Part shown: piece by piece, positions 1 through 6,944 of the stretch
Position numbering within the stretch: the first letter of the stretch is position 1
How the letters are laid out: each line of letters starts with the position of its first letter
Assembly: GCA_016198945.1 (NCBI GenBank)
Contig: JACQHO010000153.1
Coordinates: 1 to 9,972 of the forward strand
DNA length: 9,972 nt
Direction of reading: 5' to 3'
From: Nitrospirota bacterium
Lineage (GTDB): Bacteria; Nitrospirota; Nitrospiria; JACQBZ01
Translations under genes and position numbers: made by a program
Notes under the pieces: model-generated
Databases searched by the model: none
What the model saw: only the letters and a program-made list of their open reading frames with translations
Told to the model about the DNA's origin: nothing

Positions 1-101
1 CACGTACCTGCCCCGTACGCTCCGGTTCCGTCGAGGCCTGCGGCCTTGCATCCGGAGCTTTTTGAACAGCCTGCGCATCGAGCGAGTTTTTCAACACCCT
101 G
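1..101. repeat. Repeat-like element with inverted and direct repeats after cheA
   Basis: This non-coding stretch follows the cheA stop codon and runs off the left edge. It has nested inverted repeats: GCTCCGG (19-25) pairs with CCGGAGC (52-58), and inside them AGGCC (34-38) pairs with GGCCT (42-46) around a 3-nt loop. CGTAC (3-7) can pair with GTACG (15-19). Two imperfect direct repeats follow, TTTTTGAACAGCCTG (59-73) and TTTTTCAACACCCTG (87-101), matching at 13 of 15 positions. From memory, intergenic repeats with 'TTTTTCAACACCCTG' ends are common in Nitrospira-like genomes, but I cannot verify this here. The element might act as a 3' end structure for the cheA transcript. No ORF in it is convincing. 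Confidence 0.5.
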
Positions 102-112
102 TTAGGGGTCTG

Positions 113-2176
113 TTATTGAACGGTCGTTGATGACGCCGCTTTTTTACTTGAATCGCGATCGGCCGTTTTCGCGCCGGCCGGCGTCTGCGTCGCCTCGTCA
201 ATCAAGGCCGCCACGTCCAGCACCAGGATCGTTTTTCGATTGCCCAGTTCGGTCGCCCCGGCGATTCCCGGCGTGTCCCGAAGAATTTCACCGAGCGACT
301 TGATGACGATCTCCTGCTGGCCTTCGATGGCATCCACCACCAGCCCGAGCCGCTTTTCGGCCAATCCGACCACAATCACGTACAATCGTCCGTCCTGGGT
401 CCCGTTCGATGGAAGTTGGAAGACCTCCTTGAGTCTCAATAATGAAAGGGTGTGATCCCGGAGTTGAGTGACTTCGCGCCGTTCCACGGTTCGAATTTGG
501 GATTGTTGAATCATGAGGCTTTCGGAAACGGAGTTCAATGGAACGGCGTACGTTTCCGCGCCCACCCGGACGACCAAGGCCTTGATAATGACCAGCGTGA
601 TCGGAAGGGTGATCGAAAATTTCGTCCCCTTTCCCATTTCGGTCCCCACATCCACCATGCCGCTGAGCTTGCTGATATTTTTGGCCACGACATCCAGTCC
701 CACGCCCCGGCCGGAGACTTCGGTCACCGCCTCGGCCGTGCTGAAGCCGGGGGCGAATAGGACATTGATCAGTTCCCGCTGGTCGTACTCCTTGTTTTTG
801 TCCAAGAGGCCGCGCTCCAGCCCTTTGTTGTAGACCTTGGCCAGATCAATGCCCATTCCGTCGTCCTCGACCTCGATCACCACATTGTTTCCTTTTTGAA
901 TGGCCCGAAGATGGATCATTCCGATCTCTGGCTTGCCGGCCTTTCGCCGTTCCTCCTTCGATTCGATCCCGTGATCCAGGGAGTTTCGGATCAAGTGCAT
1001 CAAGGGGTCCGCAATTTCCTCGATCATGGATTTGTCCAGTTTCGTTTCCTCGCCCGTAATCTGGAGATCGACCTCTTTGCCGAGATCCCGCGACAGCTTT
1101 CGGACCACCCGGATCAGTCGGTCGAACACCTGCCCGATCGGGATCATCCGGATTTCCACCAAGCCTTCCTGGAGCTCCCCCACGCGGCGGTCCAGCGCCT
1201 GGTACGCCTTTTGAAGCTCAACGCCTTCCGCGGTGAAACCATGATTCTGGAGCATCTCCTTTCCGATCTGGCCGATCACCGCCTTGTTCAGAACCAATTC
1301 CCCCACTACATTCAACAACGAATCCAGTTTGCCGATATCCACCCGTATCGTCGGGGTGATGCTTCGGATCGATCCGGCCGTCTTTTCTTCCTCCGGGCCG
1401 GGCGCGGCGGCCGTCTCATCGGTCGCAGCTTTCTGGGCCATGGGACCGATCGCATTAATCTCAAGCTGCTCCTGGGAGAGTTGATCCCGAAGCGTCTTCA
1501 GGTCGGTCTTGGTGCCGACGATCAATTTGAACACGATGCCCGTTTCGGGAGACATTCCGGGATTGGGCAGGGTCGTTACAATTTCGCCGAAGGTTTGCAC
1601 CTTGCCGTTCAATTTGGCCAGGTCCTTGTCAAAGGTGTCGATCTTAAAGCGGGCCGTCAACTCAAAGAGATTGAGTTTCAATCGAATGTTTTCATGGAGC
1701 CGATGGGTTTCATACTCCGTCAGAACTTTCAATAGATTCGGATCAATCCCTTCAATGCCGGCCGAGGCCTGGACTTCCCCTCCGCCGGTCATGGCCTGCT
1801 GAATTTGCTGAAGCATCGGGGAAATATCGGCTTCCTCGCCTTTTCCGGAATTCACGGACGTGATCAGGCCTCGAACCAGCTCCATCCCCTTGAACAGCGT
1901 ATCCATCACCGGACGGCTCAAGGTCAGCTTGCCCATCCGGAGACTGTCCAACATGTCTTCAAGCCGATGGCTGACCTCCGAAACCTTTGTAAGCCCGACC
2001 ATTCCGGACATGCCTTTCAGGGTGTGGGCCGCGCGGAAAATCGCGTTGAGGATATCCGGCCGAATCGCGGTTTTATCCTCGGCGGACTCCATCGCGAGAA
2101 GATTCTGATTCAATCCCTCGATGATCTCCTCGGCCTCGGCCACGAATTCCTTTAAGGAATCATCCTTCTTGGGCAT
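113..2176 (-). CDS. cheA: Chemotaxis-type histidine kinase CheA
   Basis: This is a 687-residue cytoplasmic histidine kinase that autophosphorylates and passes phosphate to CheY/CheB-type receivers. An Hpt domain spans about residues 5-110, with phospho-accepting His51 in AAHTLKG. A less typical P2-like region (about 145-245) is followed by an acidic, Ala-rich linker and then the dimerisation helices (about 272-365). The HATPase domain shows the N box (HLIRNSLDHG, 394-403), G1 (DDGMGID, 438-444), G2 (GRGVGLDVV, 489-497) and GKGTKF (515-520). A CheW-like domain fills about 530-660, and the tail is Ser/Thr/Ala-rich. All catalytic boxes are intact. There is no C-terminal receiver domain, unlike FrzE-type fusions. 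The ATG start is preceded by GAGGA at 9-nt spacing. The gene lies 21 nt after cheY and is last in the run. No cheW, cheR, cheB or receptor gene is visible, so its input and output are unknown. Confidence 0.96.
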   Translation of the reverse strand: MPKKDDSLKEFVAEAEEIIEGLNQNLLAMESAEDKTAIRPDILNAIFRAAHTLKGMSGMVGLTKVSEVSHRLEDMLDSLRMGKLTLSRPVMDTLFKGMELVRGLITSVNSGKGEEADISPMLQQIQQAMTGGGEVQASAGIEGIDPNLLKVLTEYETHRLHENIRLKLNLFELTARFKIDTFDKDLAKLNGKVQTFGEIVTTLPNPGMSPETGIVFKLIVGTKTDLKTLRDQLSQEQLEINAIGPMAQKAATDETAAAPGPEEEKTAGSIRSITPTIRVDIGKLDSLLNVVGELVLNKAVIGQIGKEMLQNHGFTAEGVELQKAYQALDRRVGELQEGLVEIRMIPIGQVFDRLIRVVRKLSRDLGKEVDLQITGEETKLDKSMIEEIADPLMHLIRNSLDHGIESKEERRKAGKPEIGMIHLRAIQKGNNVVIEVEDDGMGIDLAKVYNKGLERGLLDKNKEYDQRELINVLFAPGFSTAEAVTEVSGRGVGLDVVAKNISKLSGMVDVGTEMGKGTKFSITLPITLVIIKALVVRVGAETYAVPLNSVSESLMIQQSQIRTVERREVTQLRDHTLSLLRLKEVFQLPSNGTQDGRLYVIVVGLAEKRLGLVVDAIEGQQEIVIKSLGEILRDTPGIAGATELGNRKTILVLDVAALIDEATQTPAGAKTADRDSSKKAASSTTVQ

Positions 2177-2197
2177 GAGTCTTTGTCCTCGACGGCG

Positions 2198-2569
2198 TCA
2201 ACCGCGGGTGATCCGCTTGACGACCGCCTTCAGCTTTTCCGGATCGAAGGGTTTGGTAATGTATTCCGCCGCGCCGAGCGCCAGTCCCTTTTGCCGGTCC
2301 GCTTCGCCCTGCTCCGTCGTGACGACGATCAGCGGAATCTCCTTATACGCGGCATTGCCTTTGACGAAATGAATGATCTCCAGACCATTGATATCCGGCA
2401 TATTGATGTCCGTAATGATCAGATCAAAGCGGTGCGCGGGAAGGGCTTTGAGCGCCTCAAACCCGTTGCCCGCCTCGACGGTTTCGTAGCCGGTCAATTC
2501 TTCAACCGTGGAGGCGATCAATGAACGCATCGCGGCGGAATCTTCAACCACCAGGACCTTTTTCGACAT
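2198..2569 (-). CDS. cheY: Single-domain CheY-like response regulator
   Basis: This 123-residue protein is a lone receiver domain with no output domain. It has the acidic pocket (Glu9, Asp10), the phospho-accepting Asp54 in IITDINMP, Thr84 in VVTT, the switch aromatic Tyr103 and Lys106 in the KPF motif, so it should be phosphorylatable. The likely donor is the CheA encoded 21 nt downstream. The target could be a flagellar switch or a non-motility output, and the sequence does not say which. The ATG is preceded by a purine-rich GGGAGAGAGGGG Shine-Dalgarno tract. The gene starts 39 nt after the PATAN gene, which suggests that receiver, kinase and PATAN protein are co-transcribed. The cheY symbol reflects domain architecture and neighbourhood; a PilH- or DivK-type role is possible. 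Confidence 0.93.
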   Translation of the reverse strand: MSKKVLVVEDSAAMRSLIASTVEELTGYETVEAGNGFEALKALPAHRFDLIITDINMPDINGLEIIHFVKGNAAYKEIPLIVVTTEQGEADRQKGLALGAAEYITKPFDPEKLKAVVKRITRG

Positions 2570-2608
2570 CCCCTCTCTCCCTTTTCATTCGACGAGATGG
2601 ATCCTTCG

Positions 2609-3847
2609 TCAGGGTTTGGACGATTGCGTGTCTTGGAGCCTCCGTTCGAGCAAGGCCTTGCCGAATGCGAATCCGGTTACTTTAATGAACGCCTCCAAAC
2701 CCTCCGTATCCCCGATTTTTTCCTTGCCGGGGATATTATCGCCGTAGAGAATCGCAATCACGCGCCCTTCGCAGATCAAGGGAGCGATAAAAACCTCTAC
2801 GGGCCATTCCTTCCCGAGCCGATCCACAAAATACTGATGCCATTTGGATTGAGGCAACTGACTTTTATAGGTTGTTTTTTTTTCGATCACCTCTTTAAAT
2901 AGGGAGGATTCCGACAAGGGAATGCGGATGGAACGGACCCGTTCCTGGGGCGACCCTTCCGGCAGCACCAGACCGAACTGGCCGAGGCCCACGATATCAT
3001 CCTTCCGCACCAGAAGTATCAGCGCCCGGTTCATGATCTCGCTTGCGAAACGCAGGACCAGAAGCGTGATCTCGCTGCTGCTGGACGGCCCCGACAGCTC
3101 CGCAATCATGGAGGTCAGAAGGCTTAAATCCTTCCGACTGCTTCCGGAAAGCGGAGTCGACAGGGTTTCTTCCAGCGACCCCGACAGGGCCGATGCGGCC
3201 GGGGACTGTTTTAAAACCGGCCGGGGCTCGACCGGAGGAGACGTCCGAACCGCCTCGGTCGGGGGCGAGGGCTGAACGACCTGCGTTTTCTCAAGTTCTT
3301 CCAGGTTCGTTTGAGGCGCGGCCGGCGCCGGTGCGACGACGGGCGGCGACTCGGCCTTTTCCTTTTGCTCCTCATCCTGAAGACGGGCGCCTTCCAGCAA
3401 TAAGAATTCGGTGTTCAATCCCGTTCGGAGAACCACATCTTCCTCCATGGCGGGTCCCAATTCAAAATGAAACGAGCCGGTGTTCCAGCTCAACAGATCC
3501 TTGACGATAAGAATAACATGCCCGCGGATCTCCCGTTCCAGCGTCTCCCGATCAACCGCCCCCATTTCCATCAGAAGGGTCCCGATCGGCTTCATGGATC
3601 CCCGGCCCTTTTGAATCCGCAACGCGTATTCAAGATCATCGTTGGTGATCGTCCCCTTTTTGACCAGCGTGTATCCGAGACGGCTACGGGTATCGGATGT
3701 GGCATAAATGACCTGCCCCAGGTTAAACACCAGCCGCCCCGTCCCCTCCTTGCGGATCAGGGTCAGCACGCCGGACCGTTTACTCAGGCTGATGATCTGA
3801 AAAATATCGCTTAATCCCAGATCTTCCAATCGCCCTTCAAGACTCAT
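2609..3847 (-). CDS. PATAN (DUF4388) domain protein with GAF-like C-terminus
   Basis: This is a 412-residue signalling protein. Residues 1 to about 150 match the PATAN/DUF4388 pattern: an opening LEGRLEDLGLSDIFQIISLSKRSG-type segment, then GRLVFNLGQVIYA, and a later WNTGSFHFEL segment. A Pro/Ser-rich, probably disordered linker spans about 160-240. Residues 240-400 look GAF-like, with alternating strands and helices, VFIAPLICEGRVIAILYGDN at about 352-371, and a final amphipathic helix. No transmembrane segment or catalytic residue is visible. PATAN proteins are typically adaptors in two-component and gliding or pilus-type signalling. Its place just before cheY and cheA suggests a sensor or adaptor for that kinase, which is inference. 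It starts 6 nt after purS with an AAGGAA Shine-Dalgarno inside the purS end. A run of nine A residues (minus strand, 2875-2883) encodes part of EKKT in the C-terminal domain. Confidence 0.8.
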   Translation of the reverse strand: MSLEGRLEDLGLSDIFQIISLSKRSGVLTLIRKEGTGRLVFNLGQVIYATSDTRSRLGYTLVKKGTITNDDLEYALRIQKGRGSMKPIGTLLMEMGAVDRETLEREIRGHVILIVKDLLSWNTGSFHFELGPAMEEDVVLRTGLNTEFLLLEGARLQDEEQKEKAESPPVVAPAPAAPQTNLEELEKTQVVQPSPPTEAVRTSPPVEPRPVLKQSPAASALSGSLEETLSTPLSGSSRKDLSLLTSMIAELSGPSSSSEITLLVLRFASEIMNRALILLVRKDDIVGLGQFGLVLPEGSPQERVRSIRIPLSESSLFKEVIEKKTTYKSQLPQSKWHQYFVDRLGKEWPVEVFIAPLICEGRVIAILYGDNIPGKEKIGDTEGLEAFIKVTGFAFGKALLERRLQDTQSSKP

Positions 3848-3853
3848 CGCCGT

Positions 3854-4096
3854 TTATTCCTTGATCTCAAATCGAAAGTTCTCGATCACCGTATTGGCCA
3901 ACAGCTTCCGGCACATTTCCGCCACCTGCCGCTTGGCTTCGTCAAGCGGCATCGGCGAGAGTTCGATCTCGATATATTTACCAAGTCGGACGTCTTTGAC
4001 CGCCGCATAGCCCAGGTGATGGAGCGACTGCTGCACCGCCTTCCCCTGGGGATCCAGAATGCCGTTTTTAAGCGTGACGTAAACCTCAGCTTTCAC
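3854..4096 (-). CDS. purS: Phosphoribosylformylglycinamidine synthase subunit PurS
   Basis: This 80-residue protein is the small structural subunit of the three-part FGAM synthase (PurS-PurQ-PurL), which converts FGAR to FGAM with glutamine and ATP in step 4 of purine synthesis. Family hallmarks are KAEVYVTLKNGILDPQGKAV at the N-terminus, the HLGYAAVKDVRLGKYIEIEL strand segment, and a C-terminal MCRKLLANTVIENF helix-strand. Length is normal. The start is GTG at 4094-4096, overlapping the purB stop in a GTGA junction, which points to translational coupling; an AAGGA lies about 11 nt upstream. In many operons purQ and purL follow purS directly. Here a PATAN signalling gene follows instead, so PurQ and PurL must be encoded elsewhere. 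Confidence 0.93.
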   Translation of the reverse strand: MKAEVYVTLKNGILDPQGKAVQQSLHHLGYAAVKDVRLGKYIEIELSPMPLDEAKRQVAEMCRKLLANTVIENFRFEIKE

Positions 4097-5439
4097 AGGA
4101 AGAGATCCTTCAATCGGCGCCGGCCGGCCCGATTTCCTTTTCTCGATTCAGAAAAGACCCGTTGATAGATCGCATCCAGATGACGAAGATAGTAATCCGG
4201 CTCGAAACAGTCCTCAATCTCCTGGGGCTTCAGATAGTTCCGGATAAAACGATCGGCCTTGACCCCATCCATGAACCGGCCTTTCCCGCGCCAGGCGGCC
4301 ATGGCATGCCGTTGCACCGCCTCGTACGCCTCTTCCCGACCCGCCCCGCGCTTGGCGAGTTCCAGCAGGATCCGCTGGGAATAGATCAGGCCGCCCGTCC
4401 GCTCCAGATTCGCCTTCATGTTTTCAGGGTAGACCAGCAGCGTCTCGATCATGTCCGTCAAGCGGTTCAGGAGGTAATCAAGCAGGATCGTGCTGTCGGG
4501 AAGAATCACGCGTTCGACCGAGGAATGACTGATGTCCCGCTCGTGCCACAAGGCCACATTTTCCATCGCGGCCTGGGCATTGGACCGGACAATGCGGGAT
4601 AGGCCGGACAGATTCTCGGCCCCGATCGGGTTTCGCTTGTGAGGCATGGCCGAGGAACCCTTCTGCCCCTTTGAGAAAAACTCCTCGACCTCCAGGACCT
4701 CCGTCCGCTGGAGATGGCGGATCTCGGTCGCAAATTTATCCACGCTGCCGGCGATCAGCGCGAGCGTCGTCAGATATTGGGCATGGCGGTCCCGTTGAAT
4801 AATCTGATTCGAAATCGGGGCCGGGTTCAAACCGCACTTCCGGCAAACATACGCTTCCACGGAAGGATGGAGATGGGCATAGGTACCCATCGCCCCCGAT
4901 AATTTTCCAAAACGAACCGCTTCCTTCGCCTGCCGCATCCGGTCCAGATTTCTCAGGGTTTCGGCATACCAAAGCGCCAGTTTCAATCCGAACGTGATCG
5001 GCTCGCCATGAATGCCGTGGGACCGCCCGACCATCACGGTCTTTTTAAACTCCATGGCGCGCCGCCGCAGAACATCCCGCAAGCGTTCCAGGTCGGCGAT
5101 GATCAGATCCGCGGCTTCCTGCATCAGGACGGCCAGCGACGTGTCCAGGACATCGGAGGAAGTCAGGCCCAGATGAATAAACCGGCCTTCCTGGCCGACC
5201 TGCTCCGTCAGCATGCTGAGGAACGCAATCACATCATGCTTGACCACCTGCTCGATCTCTTCCATCCGCCGGATGTCGATACCGGCCTTCTTCCGGATGG
5301 CCGAAACGGCCTCCTTGGGGATCTCCCCGCGGCGGGCCAGCGCTTCGCAGACCCACAATTCGATCCGGAGCCACGTTTCCAGTTTGTGCCGGGGATCCCA
5401 CACCGCCTTCATCTTGGGCAATGTATACCGGGAAATCAT
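4093..5439 (-). CDS. purB: Adenylosuccinate lyase
   Basis: PurB carries out two fumarate-releasing steps in purine synthesis: SAICAR to AICAR, and adenylosuccinate to AMP. The 448-residue protein shows the fumarase/aspartase superfamily signature GSSAMPHKRNP (261-271), with the flexible-loop serines at 262-263, Lys268 and Asn270. It also shows LTSSDVLDT (92-100), the active-site histidine region GRSHGIHGEP (138-147) and KHD (67-69). The body aligns with the roughly 430-residue bacterial form; a basic tail of about 16 residues (RKGNRAGRRRLKDLFL) is extra. The ATG overlaps the upstream stop in an ATGA junction and has GGAG a few bases before it. Its 3' end overlaps purS by 4 bases. It should act as a cytosolic homotetramer. 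Confidence 0.96.
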   Translation of the reverse strand: MISRYTLPKMKAVWDPRHKLETWLRIELWVCEALARRGEIPKEAVSAIRKKAGIDIRRMEEIEQVVKHDVIAFLSMLTEQVGQEGRFIHLGLTSSDVLDTSLAVLMQEAADLIIADLERLRDVLRRRAMEFKKTVMVGRSHGIHGEPITFGLKLALWYAETLRNLDRMRQAKEAVRFGKLSGAMGTYAHLHPSVEAYVCRKCGLNPAPISNQIIQRDRHAQYLTTLALIAGSVDKFATEIRHLQRTEVLEVEEFFSKGQKGSSAMPHKRNPIGAENLSGLSRIVRSNAQAAMENVALWHERDISHSSVERVILPDSTILLDYLLNRLTDMIETLLVYPENMKANLERTGGLIYSQRILLELAKRGAGREEAYEAVQRHAMAAWRGKGRFMDGVKADRFIRNYLKPQEIEDCFEPDYYLRHLDAIYQRVFSESRKGNRAGRRRLKDLFL

Positions 5440-5945
5440 TTTTCTCCGCCCTCGTCCTGAACGTGCCGCCGGATCCGCTTCGCCTTTTCCTCATCCGGAA
5501 CCAGAAGGGTGATTTCCATGGAACGGCCCGGATCCACGCGAAGACCGGCCAGAAGCGACTCGACGGCCCTCGCCTCATCGGCGGCGGGGCCGGCCGGGCC
5601 GAACAGTTCGACGGCGGAATCTCGGATATGAAGCCGGGAAAGGGTATGGCCGACGTGGGAATACACCTCGCGCAGGGCCTGGGGCGTCCACCGGTCTTTT
5701 TTCCCAAGGCCGATCAGCAGGATTTTCTGCGCGGATAATTTCCGCTGTGTCGCCAGCAGCATCGTTTCCTTCCATTCCCCGTGAAGCTTTCCGCGGAGGA
5801 TCAGACGGGAAATGATGCCGTTATGAATCCAGTCCAGTTCGGCCGACAGACCGGAGAGGGGACGGTCGTCCTGGAAAAAACCCGCGACCAGCGCCTCGGC
5901 ATGAACTTTAGCGGCCTTCTGTGAGATAACATTGACCGGCGACAT
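5436..5945 (-). CDS. Stand-alone peptidase M17 N-terminal-domain protein
   Basis: This 169-residue protein resembles only the N-terminal (macro-like) domain of M17 leucyl aminopeptidases. Features include an early LVAGFFQDDRPLSG segment, KILLIGLGKKDRWTPQALRE at about 74-93 (the family 'GLGkk..' signature), and a closing MEITLLVPDEEKAKRIRRHV. The catalytic M17 domain, with its metal-binding Asp/Glu/Lys residues and NTDAEGR-type motif, is absent, so aminopeptidase activity is not expected. The reading frame is open to 6308, but the part above about 5972 lies antiphase inside nusB and reads as low-quality Arg/Ser/Gly-rich sequence. I therefore chose ATG 5943-5945; GTG 5946-5948 is an alternative. 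It starts 23 nt after nusB, with only a weak GGACGA upstream, and overlaps purB by 4 bases. Its function is unknown. A regulatory or ligand-binding role is possible, since some M17 proteins (PepA) also bind DNA, but nothing here proves it. Confidence 0.75.
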   Translation of the reverse strand: MSPVNVISQKAAKVHAEALVAGFFQDDRPLSGLSAELDWIHNGIISRLILRGKLHGEWKETMLLATQRKLSAQKILLIGLGKKDRWTPQALREVYSHVGHTLSRLHIRDSAVELFGPAGPAADEARAVESLLAGLRVDPGRSMEITLLVPDEEKAKRIRRHVQDEGGEK

Positions 5946-5968
5946 CACGATCGTCCAAACGCGGACGG

Positions 5969-6385
5969 TTACTCCTTTTTGACGAGGGCCGCTTCCTTGA
6001 CGATATGATCCAATATGCCGTTTACAAAGGCGCCGGATTCCTCGTCCGAATACCGCTTCGCAATCTCGATCGCCTCGTTGATCGTCACCTTGACCGGAAC
6101 ATCCGACAGCATCAGTATCTCGAACACCGCGCATCGAAGAATGTTCCGGTCGACGATCGACATCCGGTTGAGCGTCCAGTTCAGAGCGTGTTTTTGGATC
6201 AGACGATCGATCTCGGCCTGATTCGCGAGGACTCCGTCCACTAACCGGTCCGCAAAGGCCCGGACGCCCGGCGGAGCCGGATGGACCTTCCAGAATTGTT
6301 TGCGCCAATCCGGCCCGTCCTTATTCACGTCCAACTGGAAGAGCAGTTGAAGCGCCAGCTCTCTTGATTTTCGTCGAAGCCCCAT
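5969..6385 (-). CDS. nusB: Transcription antitermination factor NusB
   Basis: NusB binds boxA RNA together with NusE (S10) to prevent premature termination, mainly in rRNA operons. The 138-residue all-helical protein shows the N-terminal Arg-rich opening RRKSRELALQLLFQLD (4-19), the core VDRNILRCAVFEIL (78-91), TINEAIEIAKRY (101-112) and the closing GAFVNGILDHI (118-128), all typical of NusB at normal length. The ATG start has a poor Shine-Dalgarno (GAGAAT). It lies 33 nt after ribH, and ribH-nusB adjacency is very common in bacteria. It is followed by the M17-domain gene after 23 nt. Confidence 0.95.
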   Translation of the reverse strand: MGLRRKSRELALQLLFQLDVNKDGPDWRKQFWKVHPAPPGVRAFADRLVDGVLANQAEIDRLIQKHALNWTLNRMSIVDRNILRCAVFEILMLSDVPVKVTINEAIEIAKRYSDEESGAFVNGILDHIVKEAALVKKE

Positions 6386-6418
6386 CCGATTCTCAAAGAG
6401 CCGTTTAACAGAATTTAT

Positions 6419-6886
6419 CTACTTAAAATCCTTGAGGAGACCGGCCATTTCGAGGGCCGTTCTGGCGGCGTCACCGCCCCGATCATACCGCTTGGGATCA
6501 GCCCGATGCATCGCCTGCCGAACCGTCTCGGTGGTCAGCACGCCGAAACTGATCGGGATCCCCGTCTCCAACATCACCTGAAGCAAGCCCTGACTTGCCG
6601 CCCGGCTGATCAATTCGAAATGGAGCGTTTCTCCCCGAATCACGGCGCCCAGGCAGATCAGGGCATGAAACGTGCCGGATCGAGCCAGCCGCTTCGCCGT
6701 CAACGGGATTTCAAACGCGCCCGGGACCCTGACCACCTCGATATCCTCTTCCCGGACCCCGTGTTTTTTCAAAACGGCCAGGGCGCCCTTCAGCAGTCGT
6801 TCGGTCACCTCGCCGTTGAACTTGCTGACGATGATTCCGAAGCGATGATGCTTTCCTTGAAGGCCGCCTTCGCGAATCCTGACCAT
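6419..6886 (-). CDS. ribH: 6,7-dimethyl-8-ribityllumazine synthase
   Basis: RibH condenses 5-amino-6-ribitylaminouracil with 3,4-dihydroxy-2-butanone 4-phosphate to give lumazine, the penultimate step of riboflavin synthesis. The 155-residue protein has SKFN (21-24) with the ring-stacking Phe23, VPGAFEIP (54-61), GAVIRGETLHF (80-90) with catalytic His89, and GVLTTETVRQAMHRAD (115-130) with phosphate-binding Arg128. Length is normal for the icosahedral or pentameric family. The ATG is preceded by AGGAGG, closely spaced. It follows ribBA by 58 nt, and the ribBA product is one of its two substrates. Riboflavin synthase (ribE) and ribD are not in this window. Confidence 0.97.
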   Translation of the reverse strand: MVRIREGGLQGKHHRFGIIVSKFNGEVTERLLKGALAVLKKHGVREEDIEVVRVPGAFEIPLTAKRLARSGTFHALICLGAVIRGETLHFELISRAASQGLLQVMLETGIPISFGVLTTETVRQAMHRADPKRYDRGGDAARTALEMAGLLKDFK

Positions 6887-6944
6887 CGCCCTCCTGGCCG
6901 TTAGACTGACGGGGAAAGGAATTCCAATCGGTCCCCTCGGCGTT

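Noticed and set aside
896..1735. 279-codon plus-strand open frame inside cheA
   Set aside because: It is antisense to the intact catalytic domains of CheA, has no family features and is rich in His/Arg/Leu as expected from a complementary frame.
6901..6944. Possible hairpin GGGGA/TCCCC between ribBA and ribH
   Set aside because: The stem is only 5 bp with a long loop and no T-run, too weak to call a terminator.
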